Positions 26,015-33,593 of a stretch of DNA of 64,000 bases are shown in pieces. The translations under genes and the position numbers were made by a program. Position 1 is the first letter of the stretch, and each line of letters starts with the position of its first letter. A model generated the notes under the pieces. The model ran no database searches. It was given only the letters and a program-made list of their open reading frames with translations, and was not told the origin of the DNA. Origin of the DNA: Pelagerythrobacter marensis. Its GTDB lineage: Bacteria; Pseudomonadota; Alphaproteobacteria; Sphingomonadales; Sphingomonadaceae. The stretch is taken from contig NZ_CP011805.1 in assembly GCF_001028625.1 (NCBI RefSeq), forward strand, positions 2,713,001 to 2,777,000, given 5' to 3'.

Positions 26015-26773
26015 TCACCAGGGACAGGTTTCGTTTACCGAACCCGTGAAGGTACCCGTGGGGCGGTCACCGCCGAGGAGAGCAATCCGCACTGCTTCGG
26101 CGGCGCCCTGCTGAACGGTCTCGGTGCCTTCAAAATTGTTGAGCGCGGTGCTGGTGAAGCCCGGCGTCACTGCGTTGACCATGATGCCTTCCGCTTCGAG
26201 GTCGATCGCAAATGCGACTGTCAGGGCGTTGAGCGCCGTCTTGGACGCGCCATATCCGGGGTTGAATGTCGCTCGGTAAGGGTGCGGCGTGGAGTTGATG
26301 GTGAGCGAGCCAAGTCCGCTTGAAACATTGACGATACGTGCGGCTTCCGACTTGCGCAGCAGCGGCAGGAAGGCCTGCGTGACGGCCAGGACCCCGAACA
26401 CATTGGTCTCCCAGATGGCTCGGACCTCGTCCACCGAGATGAGAGAGGCCCGCGAGCGCTGGATATAGCTCTCCATTGTCTCGCTTTCCTTCCCGTTGGC
26501 CCGGGAGATCGCGGCATTGTTGATCAGGATATCCAGGCGGCCGAACTGCTTCTCGACTTGTGCGACGGCGGCGTTGATCGAAGCCTCGTCCGTCACATCG
26601 AGTTGAATGGGATGGACCTCTCCGGAAAGGCTTTGTGCGGCTGCCTCGCCGCGTTCGGGATTGCGCGACGCGAGCAGCACGGTGAGACCGCTAGCGGCGA
26701 GGTCGGTTGCGATTTGCAGGCCGATGCCTTGATTGGCGCCGGTGACGAGGGCGATGCGCGTGTTCTCGGTCAT
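26015..26773 (-). CDS. SDR family oxidoreductase
   Basis: Classical short-chain dehydrogenase, 252 residues. TGANQGIGLQIA is the NAD(P) glycine motif, NNAAIS follows strand 4, NVSSG holds the catalytic serine and YGASK the Y-x-x-x-K pair. The insertion of ~20 residues after NNAAISRANG is typical of plant-like and pathogen-associated carbonyl reductase SDRs. Divergent from an AraC regulator that probably controls it. Substrate unknown. Confidence 0.9.
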   Translation of the reverse strand: MTENTRIALVTGANQGIGLQIATDLAASGLTVLLASRNPERGEAAAQSLSGEVHPIQLDVTDEASINAAVAQVEKQFGRLDILINNAAISRANGKESETMESYIQRSRASLISVDEVRAIWETNVFGVLAVTQAFLPLLRKSEAARIVNVSSGLGSLTINSTPHPYRATFNPGYGASKTALNALTVAFAIDLEAEGIMVNAVTPGFTSTALNNFEGTETVQQGAAEAVRIALLGGDRPTGTFTGSVNETCPW

Positions 26774-26822
26774 GATACGATCCTGTTCTTGAGTGGACGA
26801 TCAGGACATGGTCACGGGCGAC

Positions 26823-26847
26823 TGGACGTTCTATATCCGTACGTCCA
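26823..26847. promoter_or_regulatory. Inverted repeat between SDR and AraC genes
   Basis: Perfect arms TGGACGT (26823-26829) and ACGTCCA (26841-26847) with an 11-base spacer, 24 bases before the AraC start. A further TGGACG copy at 26794-26799, 29 bases upstream on the same strand, would sit near the SDR promoter. Candidate binding site for the AraC regulator; not tested. Confidence 0.5.
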
Positions 26848-26870
26848 AAGAAATTTCGCATGAGTCCAGA

Positions 26871-27818
26871 ATGACCGATCCCCTGGCGCAAATCGTCAGC
26901 TTGCTGCAGCCGGGTGCGCCGTTCTCGAAATGTGTCACCGGATCAGGTCCATGGCGCGTCCGGCGCACGCAATCGCCCAATCCCTATTACGTCGCGGTTC
27001 TCAACGGGAGCTTGCGCTACTGGGGCCGCAAGAGCGGCGAGATCATTGTCAACGCCGGCGATTTCATCCTTATCCCCTTTGCGCAGGACTTCATGATGTG
27101 GAGTGCCGTGCCAAGCAGCGACAGGGACCTGGTGACGGCTCCGGTCATTCTGCCCGGAGGCGATTACCGCGTCGGTCGCGCTGACGGCCCGATCGATATG
27201 AGGGCGCTTGTCGGCTACTGCGTCTTCCAGTCCGACGATGCTGGCTTGCTGTCATCGTTGCTGCCCGAACTGGTGGTCGTGCGGGGCGAGCATCGCCTGG
27301 CCATGTTGATGCAGCTGCTGGGAGAAGAGGCCGTCGGCAGCAAACCGGGGCGGGAAATGGTGTTGCGGCACTTGCTGGAGGTGCTGCTGATCGAGGCGAT
27401 GCGATCTTCGGCCGAACCGGGCAACAATCCGGGATTGCTGCGGGCGCTGTCGGACGACCGGCTGGCCGTGGCCATTCGAGCCATGCATGCAGAGCCTGGG
27501 CGTGGATGGACGGTGACAGAACTGGCGCGTGAGGCGGCGCTGTCCAGATCGGGGTTCCATGACCGGTTCCAACGCGCGGTCGGCCTGGCTCCGATGGAAT
27601 ACCTGACGGCATGGCGGATGACTTTGGCCAAGGACCTCTTGCGCAAACGAGAATTGAGCGTGAGCGCGATCGCCCGGCAGATCGGATACAGCTCCGCCAG
27701 CGCCTTTAGCGTCGCATTCGGGCGAAACGTGGGTGTCTCCCCGGCGCGCTATGCCAGCCAAGCAGCCGCGGCATCCCCCGGCATTGCGGCGGAGGAATTC
27801 GAAGGCGCCATTGCCTGA
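26871..27818 (+). CDS. AraC-family regulator with cupin sensor domain
   Basis: 315 residues from ATG 26871 (MTDPLAQIVSLLQP). The N-terminal ~180 residues form the cupin_6 type sensor (FSKCVTGSGPWRVRR, VLNGSLRYWG, AGDFILIPF). The C-terminal ~100 residues hold two helix-turn-helices (TVTELAREAALSRSGFHDRF and VSAIARQIGYSSASAFSVAF). Such regulators usually sit beside a single oxidoreductase and respond to reactive carbonyls or alcohols. Divergent from the SDR. Confidence 0.9.
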   Translation: MTDPLAQIVSLLQPGAPFSKCVTGSGPWRVRRTQSPNPYYVAVLNGSLRYWGRKSGEIIVNAGDFILIPFAQDFMMWSAVPSSDRDLVTAPVILPGGDYRVGRADGPIDMRALVGYCVFQSDDAGLLSSLLPELVVVRGEHRLAMLMQLLGEEAVGSKPGREMVLRHLLEVLLIEAMRSSAEPGNNPGLLRALSDDRLAVAIRAMHAEPGRGWTVTELAREAALSRSGFHDRFQRAVGLAPMEYLTAWRMTLAKDLLRKRELSVSAIARQIGYSSASAFSVAFGRNVGVSPARYASQAAAASPGIAAEEFEGAIA

Positions 27819-28018
27819 CGAGACGGCATCGGCGCTGTTGCGCGGCTTCACGTCTAAATTCCTGCCTCGCGTGCGCATTCGCTCGCCCGGGATCGCGCAC
27901 AAGACCAGGTTTCCGCCTGCCCATGATCTGATCCACATGCCGTTCCTGCTGCCTTCAGGGCGGTCGCCTGCCTCCCTTCATGCCGCAGCGAGGGCCAGCG
28001 ATCCGAACGCGCGGATTT

Positions 28019-29362
28019 TCAATCGCGGATCAAGCGATAGTCCCGGGGGTTCAGCCGGTGTCTGGCCAGTTTATCGTACAGCGTTTTGCGCGGGAGGCCG
28101 AGCTCGTCGATCGCTTGGGGGATATTCCCGCGGGTATTTCGCAGGGTGTCTTCCAGAACCGCCCTTTCGAAGGCAGCGAGCCGGTCGCGCAGTGTACCCG
28201 ATTGCCTGCCCGGCATGCCCGAGCCCGATCCAGCGGGCGAATCCAGCTCCAGCACGTGATTGCGTGCGAAGGCGCGCAATTCGTGCAGATTGCCCGGCCA
28301 GAGGTGAGTCATCAGATGTTGCCAGATGGTGTCGCCTATCGGCTTGGCGCTCCGGTCGAACTCGCGTTCGAATTCGGCAACGAAATGGCGGAAAATTACC
28401 GGAACGTCCTCGCGGCGGGAGGCGAGGGGCGGCAGCGCGAGTGTTACGCCCTGAAGGCGATTGATCAGTGATCGGCTGACACCGCCGTCCGTCTCCCCTT
28501 CGGCCAGCAGGTTCCGCGCGGCCGAAACGATCCGCAGGTTCGCCTGCCGGGGACGTGCCGCCCCGATCGGCAAATAGCGGCGCTGTTCGACCACACCGAG
28601 CATGCGCGCCTGGAGCGGGACCGGGATCGTTTCGATGTCGTCGAGAAACAGCGTTCCGCCGCTGGCCCGTTCGATCAGCCCCGATCGCGATAATGCACTG
28701 CCCGGATCGCGGCCGAAGATGATCAGCTCGGCATCCTGGTGCGCCCAGGTCTCGGCCCCGATGGTGACGAAGGGGCGTTCGTGACGGGGGCTGAGATCAT
28801 GAATCTGGCGCGCGAGAAAGCTCTTTCCCGTCCCGCTCTCGCCGGTCAGGAACAGGTCGATTTCAGCCCTGCTGACTTCCGCGACCAGACGTTTCAACCG
28901 GTCGACCAGCGCCGAACTGCCGAGCAGGGCCGGCAATGTGCGGCTGCGCAGGGCGTCGCGCAATCGCCGGTTTTCGATGACCAGTGCGCGCCGGCCGGCG
29001 GCGCGCCGGATCGCGTCGAGGATGGCGGCCGATGAATAGGGCTTCGTCAGGAAATCGGACGCGCCGTTCTTCATTGCGTCGACTGCCATCGCCACGTCGC
29101 CGTGACCGGTAGTGAAGATCACTGGAAGTTCGTCGTCCAGCGCCCGGACGGCTTCGAACATCTCGAGGCCGTCCATCCCGGGCAAGCGAATATCGCTGAC
29201 CACGACGCCATCGAACTCGCGCGTCAGGTGCTGCAGCGCGGGTGCGGCGGTTTCGAACGGCTCGACCGAAATACCTTCGAGTTCGAGCCCCTGCACCACC
29301 GCTTCACGCAGCGGCGCGTCATCCTCGATAAAGACGACCCGGACCTGGTTACCAGTGCTCAT
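28019..29362 (-). CDS. dctD: DctD-like response regulator with AAA+ domain and altered GAFTGA loop
   Basis: 447 residues. Receiver domain: acidic pair D14/D15, phosphoacceptor D57 in VVVSDIRLPGMDG, FLTKPYS. AAA+ domain: Walker A GESGTGKS (~residue 170), Walker B GGTLFLDDIE. C-terminal Fis-type helix-turn-helix NIPQAIDELGLPRKTLYDKL. The sigma54-contacting loop, normally GAFTGA, reads GSALSRS in the segment IFGRDPGSALSRSGLIE, so direct sigma54 activation is doubtful. It overlaps dctB by ATGA. Together they should sense C4-dicarboxylates and control dctA. Confidence 0.85.
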   Translation of the reverse strand: MSTGNQVRVVFIEDDAPLREAVVQGLELEGISVEPFETAAPALQHLTREFDGVVVSDIRLPGMDGLEMFEAVRALDDELPVIFTTGHGDVAMAVDAMKNGASDFLTKPYSSAAILDAIRRAAGRRALVIENRRLRDALRSRTLPALLGSSALVDRLKRLVAEVSRAEIDLFLTGESGTGKSFLARQIHDLSPRHERPFVTIGAETWAHQDAELIIFGRDPGSALSRSGLIERASGGTLFLDDIETIPVPLQARMLGVVEQRRYLPIGAARPRQANLRIVSAARNLLAEGETDGGVSRSLINRLQGVTLALPPLASRREDVPVIFRHFVAEFEREFDRSAKPIGDTIWQHLMTHLWPGNLHELRAFARNHVLELDSPAGSGSGMPGRQSGTLRDRLAAFERAVLEDTLRNTRGNIPQAIDELGLPRKTLYDKLARHRLNPRDYRLIRD

Positions 29363-31050
29363 GCGCGAGGGATCCGCATGACGAATTCGGCGCCCCCGTC
29401 GCGGGCGCTGAGCGACAGATCCCCGCCGAGCGACCGCATGATGCCGCGCGAAATCACCAGTCCCAGGCCGAGCCCATCCGGCTTGGCGGTGGCGAACGGC
29501 TGAAACAGCTGTTCCGTTTCCTCACCGCTCAGGCCGGGGCCATTGTCGATCACACTCAGATTGCAGAACCCTGCTTCATTGACGACAGACAGTTCGATCC
29601 TGCCCCCGGGCCCCACCGCGTCGAGGGCATTCTGCAACAGGTTCACGAGCACCTGTTCAAGCCGCACGGGCTCCGCACGTACCTGAACGGCGCAATCATC
29701 GGCGAGCGGGGTGATCAGCGTCGCCCCCGACCGCCCCACCCGGTCACGAAGCAGGAGGAGGGCGCCGTCTATGGCTTCCCTGAGCGGGAAGTTGCGAGGT
29801 TCGGCGGCATCGCGGCGGGCGAACCGCCGCAATTCGGAGGTTATCCTGCCGATCCGCTCAGTCAGGTCGACGATCTGCCGGAAGTTCCCGCCGGCGTCGG
29901 TCGCTCTGCCGGCAGACAACAGACGTTCGCCGTTCTCCGCAAAGACGCGGATCGCTGCGACCGGCTGGCTGATCTCGTGCCCGACGCCGGCCGATACCTG
30001 ACCCAGCGTAGCCAGTCGGTTGGCCTGGTTGAGCTGTTCGCTCAACGTGCGTGTCCGTTCGGTCAGCAAGGCTTCGTCCAGCAGTTTCCTGCGGCGACGA
30101 AGGTACAGTCCAAGAGCGATCGCACCTCCGGCCAGGGCGATCGCAAGCAGGACGTAGAAACGGCCGTTGGCAACCGCGGCATCTATTCGCGGCCGGGGGT
30201 CGGCCAGGAGATGCAGAGTCCAGCCATCGAGCGCGATGGGCTGTTCGGTATCGAACAGCGGGGCAGTCACCGCCCGACCGAATCCGGAGCGGCCCCCGAT
30301 ATCCAGCGGCTCCAGAGCCTCCACCCCGAACTGCAGGCGGTCCAGCTCGCGGTCGCGTGTGGATGCTCGTGCGGGGCCGATCGTTCGGAAGCGCCAGGAT
30401 TCGTCGCTTGCCAGAAGGACCACCCCATCGCGGTCCGTCACGAAGACTCCATGCGTTGCCGCGCCCCAATTCGCCTCCAGCGCGTCGAACTCGACTTTCA
30501 CCGCAACCACGCCAACGGGTTGCCCGTCCGCCACGACCCGCTGGGCGATGTACAGACCCGGCTGGCGACTGACGGTGCCGAGGGCAAACTGGGTTGCCGA
30601 ACCCGTCTCCATCGCCTGCTGGAAATAGCGCCGGAAGCTGTAGTTCGAGCCGACGAATGTCGTGGGCAACTTCCAGTTGCTCGCAGCCCGCGTCTGTCCG
30701 CTTTCGTCCATCAGGTAGATCACGGCGGCGTTTGTCTGGCGGGCGAGGTCCTCCAGCCGGCGGTTGAGCAAGGCCCTCTGGCCCGGTGCGCCCGAGAGAA
30801 GGCTACTCACCTGCGGATCTTCCGCGAGCACCAGTGGGACGAGGCTGAACTTGTCGAGCTCTGCCTGAAGGCTGGTCGCGATAATCATCGCCTCGTTGCG
30901 CGCATCCTGCTGCGCTGACGCAAGGGCTCTCGTTCGGGCCAGGTGATCGATCGACCATATCGCCGCACCCAGCAGGACGAGCGCGATCGCGGCCAATGCG
31001 ACCAGCCTGCCACGGGGGCGGAGAAGACCTGCGATGCGATGCACGATCAC
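29359..31050 (-). CDS. dctB: DctB-like sensor histidine kinase
   Basis: 563 residues starting from GTG at 31050 (a GTG at 31044 is also possible). TM1 at ~15-36 (LVALAAIALVLLGAAIW), a ~250-residue periplasmic double-Cache-like region, TM2 near 295-315 (FYVLLAIALAGGAIALGLYL). The phosphorylatable histidine is in LGQVSAGVGHEISQPVAAI; N box NLLQNALDA, G boxes DNGPGLSG and GLGLGLVI. Typical of DctB dicarboxylate sensors. One 18-bp palindrome lies 5 bases upstream of its start. Confidence 0.87.
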   Translation of the reverse strand: MIVHRIAGLLRPRGRLVALAAIALVLLGAAIWSIDHLARTRALASAQQDARNEAMIIATSLQAELDKFSLVPLVLAEDPQVSSLLSGAPGQRALLNRRLEDLARQTNAAVIYLMDESGQTRAASNWKLPTTFVGSNYSFRRYFQQAMETGSATQFALGTVSRQPGLYIAQRVVADGQPVGVVAVKVEFDALEANWGAATHGVFVTDRDGVVLLASDESWRFRTIGPARASTRDRELDRLQFGVEALEPLDIGGRSGFGRAVTAPLFDTEQPIALDGWTLHLLADPRPRIDAAVANGRFYVLLAIALAGGAIALGLYLRRRRKLLDEALLTERTRTLSEQLNQANRLATLGQVSAGVGHEISQPVAAIRVFAENGERLLSAGRATDAGGNFRQIVDLTERIGRITSELRRFARRDAAEPRNFPLREAIDGALLLLRDRVGRSGATLITPLADDCAVQVRAEPVRLEQVLVNLLQNALDAVGPGGRIELSVVNEAGFCNLSVIDNGPGLSGEETEQLFQPFATAKPDGLGLGLVISRGIMRSLGGDLSLSARDGGAEFVMRIPRA

Positions 31051-31054
31051 GCTC

Positions 31055-31072
31055 TGTGCGAAATTTCACACA
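31055..31072. promoter_or_regulatory. 18-bp palindrome A in the dctB-dctA intergenic region
   Basis: TGTGCGAAATTTCACACA: every position pairs except one C/A pair. Shares the half-site TGTGCGAAA with site B 32 bases away. Candidate DctD operator, close enough to the dctB start to repress or autoregulate it. Confidence 0.65.
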
Positions 31073-31086
31073 ACTGTCAAAATGCG

Positions 31087-31104
31087 TGTGCGAAAATCCG
31101 CACA
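31087..31104. promoter_or_regulatory. 18-bp palindrome B in the dctB-dctA intergenic region
   Basis: TGTGCGAAAATCCGCACA: perfect 6-base arms TGTGCG/CGCACA around AAAATC. Centre-to-centre distance to site A is 32 bp, about three helical turns, so two regulator dimers could bind the same face of DNA. A lone half-site TTGTGCGGCA occurs again near 31165. Confidence 0.65.
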
Positions 31105-31243
31105 AATCTCAGGTTGATCGCAGTCATGTATTTGAATTTATTGACTGAAAAAAATTCCGTGTCTTGTGCGGCATGGTCCTCCCGCCACGCCTAGCCTGCA
31201 TCCCGAGACGCCAGCAGATGGCGCAGAGAGGGTGACTGAAGCG

Positions 31244-32629
31244 ATGGCAGTGATCGATCACGATCGGATACCGGTCGGCGCAGAGCCGCGACGCAAGCCG
31301 TTCTACCGGATGCTGTACGTCCAGGTGCTCGCGGCGATTGTCGCGGGCGCGCTGCTCGGACATTTCGTGCCCGATCTCGGCGCGTCGCTGAAGCCGCTGG
31401 GCGATGCGTTCATCAATCTGGTCAAGATGATCATTGCCCCGGTGATCTTCCTCACCGTGGTGACCGGCATAGCCTCGATGAAGGACATGACCGCGGTCGG
31501 CAGCGTTGCGGTCAAGGCGCTCGCCTATTTCATGTTCTTCTCCACACTGGCCCTGATCATCGGCCTGATCGTGGCCAACGTCGTGCAGCCGGGCGCCGGC
31601 CTCGATATCGATCCGGCCACGCTCGATCGGTCCTCGGTCGCTGCCTATGCCGACACTGCGCACGAGCAGACGCTGTCAGGCTTCCTGCTGGCGATCATTC
31701 CCACCACACTGTTCAGTGCCCTTACCGAAGGAAACATCCTTCAGGTCCTGCTCGTGGCGATCCTCGCCGGGGTCGCCCTGTCCGCCACGCGCCCCAAGAG
31801 CGATCTCGTGCTCGACGTTCTGACCTCGTTGAACGAGGTGGTGTTCAAGCTCGTCCACATGCTGATGAAGCTCGCGCCCATTGGCGCGTTCGGGGCGATT
31901 GCTTTTACGATCGGCGAATTCGGGATAGGTTCGCTGGTCAGCCTCGCGGCGCTGGTGGGCACGTTCTACCTGACATCGCTGCTGTTCATCGTTCTGGTGC
32001 TGGGCACTGTCGCCCGGCTGACGGGCTTCTCCATCTTTGCGCTCGTCAGGTATCTGCGCGAAGAGCTCCTCCTGGTTCTGGGAACGTCCTCTTCGGAAGC
32101 TGCACTGCCGAGCCTGATGGAGAAGATGGAAGTCGCCGGCTGCCGCAAGACGGTGGTCGGCCTGGTCGTGCCGACGGGATATTCGTTCAATCTCGATGGC
32201 ACCAATATCTACATGACCCTGGCCGCCCTGTTCATCGCCCAGGCGGTCGGCATTGATCTGTCGCTGGGCGAACAGATCGCGCTGGTGCTGGTCGCGATGG
32301 TGAGTTCGAAGGGGGCGGCGGGCGTCACCGGGGCCGGCTTCGTGATCCTCGCGGCGACGCTGTCGGTCGTGCCTTCGGTCCCGGTTGCCGGCATGGCACT
32401 GATCCTGGGCATCGATCGTTTCATGAGCGAGTGCCGGGCGCTTACCAACTTCATCGGCAACGCGGTCGCCACGATAGTCGTGGCCAAGTGGGAAGGCGCG
32501 CTCGACAAGAACCGGCTTGCGGCGGCAATGGGTGGAGAGCCGCTGCCGCTTCCCGCTGCGGACAGCGAGCGTCACGAGCGCACGAGCCCGCACCAGCCCG
32601 CAATCGCGCATTCCGGGGGGGAAGTCTGA
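31244..32629 (+). CDS. dctA: C4-dicarboxylate:proton/cation symporter
   Basis: 461 residues from ATG 31244 (MAVIDHDRIP), with AGAGAGGG upstream. DAACS family: LYVQVLAAIVAGALLGHFVP at TM1, KMIIAPVIFLTVVTGIASM, the serine-rich re-entrant loop GTSSSEAALPSLMEKME, and the NLDGTNIYMTLAALFIAQA segment. Takes up succinate, fumarate, malate or aspartate. Divergent from dctBD; its stop overlaps the esterase start in TGATG, so transporter and esterase are coupled. Confidence 0.92.
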   Translation: MAVIDHDRIPVGAEPRRKPFYRMLYVQVLAAIVAGALLGHFVPDLGASLKPLGDAFINLVKMIIAPVIFLTVVTGIASMKDMTAVGSVAVKALAYFMFFSTLALIIGLIVANVVQPGAGLDIDPATLDRSSVAAYADTAHEQTLSGFLLAIIPTTLFSALTEGNILQVLLVAILAGVALSATRPKSDLVLDVLTSLNEVVFKLVHMLMKLAPIGAFGAIAFTIGEFGIGSLVSLAALVGTFYLTSLLFIVLVLGTVARLTGFSIFALVRYLREELLLVLGTSSSEAALPSLMEKMEVAGCRKTVVGLVVPTGYSFNLDGTNIYMTLAALFIAQAVGIDLSLGEQIALVLVAMVSSKGAAGVTGAGFVILAATLSVVPSVPVAGMALILGIDRFMSECRALTNFIGNAVATIVVAKWEGALDKNRLAAAMGGEPLPLPAADSERHERTSPHQPAIAHSGGEV

Positions 32630-33576
32630 TGATCACCCGACGCACGGTGCTGGGCGCGACCGGGGCGATCGCCGCCGCCGGGCTCGTTTCGCCGGCTTCG
32701 CCGCTCGCGGCGCATCCGTATGAGGAGATCGCACTCTGGCCGGGTACGCCGCCGGGCAAAGGCGGGCCCAAGGGACCAGAGAAGATCGGCGGCGAGGGGT
32801 CGGGATACGGCGCGGTATCGAACATCTCCAACCCGCGGATGCGTGTCTATCGTCCGAATGCGCCCAACGGCAAGGCGGTGCTGGTGCTGGGCGGCGGCGG
32901 ATACTTCCGCATCCAGCTATGGAAGGAATCGACCCCCGCGGCGCGGTGGCTGCAGAATCGCGGCTACACCGTGTTCGAGCTGATTTTCCGCCTGCCGAAC
33001 GACGGCTGGGAAGCAAGTGCCCCGTTCGCCGACGCGCAGCGGGCGATGAAGATCATCCGGACCCGCGCGGACGAATTCGGCGTAAGGCGCGATGCGATCG
33101 GGATCATGGGGTTTTCCGCAGGGGGGCACCTTGCGGGCTACACCGCGCTCCTGCCCGATCGAAACCTCTACGAAGGGGGCGACCGCTACGAGGCGGCAAG
33201 CGCGCGGCCCGATTTCGCCGTGCTTCTGTTTCCGGTCGTATCGCTGCGCAAGCCCTACGATACAACGCGGACCCGGCGCGAAATCATCGGGACGGACCCG
33301 AGCCTGGGGGCGCAGGAGGCATGGTCGCTCGATACCCACGCTTCCGCCACTGCGCCCCCGACGATCATTTTTTCGGCGGCTGACGATCCGATCACGCCGC
33401 CCGGGCATGGGATCGCGCTGTTTCAGGCTCTGGTGGCCAGAGGCGCGCCGGCCGAGCTGCACATTTTCGAGGAGGGCGGCCATGGCTGGGGGCTGGGGAC
33501 CCCGCAGGAAATTCTGAGCCAGTGGCCGGAGATATTCGAAGCCTGGCAAACCAGGCGCAATCCAGACAACGGATAA
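32629..33576 (+). CDS. Exported alpha/beta hydrolase (esterase)
   Basis: 315 residues. The signal ITRRTVLGATGAIAAAGLVS has a twin arginine, so Tat export is likely, with AHP around the cleavage site. The nucleophile elbow is GFSAGGHLAG (serine ~163); the oxyanion segment is VLGGGGYFRIQLWKES; the acid is in SAADDPITPP and the histidine in EEGGHGWGLG. It resembles acetylxylan/feruloyl-type small esterases. Coupled to dctA and followed 17 bases later by a TonB receptor, it could release a dicarboxylate or sugar from an ester in the periplasm. Confidence 0.85.
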   Translation: MITRRTVLGATGAIAAAGLVSPASPLAAHPYEEIALWPGTPPGKGGPKGPEKIGGEGSGYGAVSNISNPRMRVYRPNAPNGKAVLVLGGGGYFRIQLWKESTPAARWLQNRGYTVFELIFRLPNDGWEASAPFADAQRAMKIIRTRADEFGVRRDAIGIMGFSAGGHLAGYTALLPDRNLYEGGDRYEAASARPDFAVLLFPVVSLRKPYDTTRTRREIIGTDPSLGAQEAWSLDTHASATAPPTIIFSAADDPITPPGHGIALFQALVARGAPAELHIFEEGGHGWGLGTPQEILSQWPEIFEAWQTRRNPDNG

Positions 33577-33593
33577 AGGGGAGGGGAAAACCC

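Noticed and set aside
31050..31244. Sigma54 (-24/-12) promoter for dctA
   Set aside because: No GG-N10-GC pair in suitable context was found on the plus strand.
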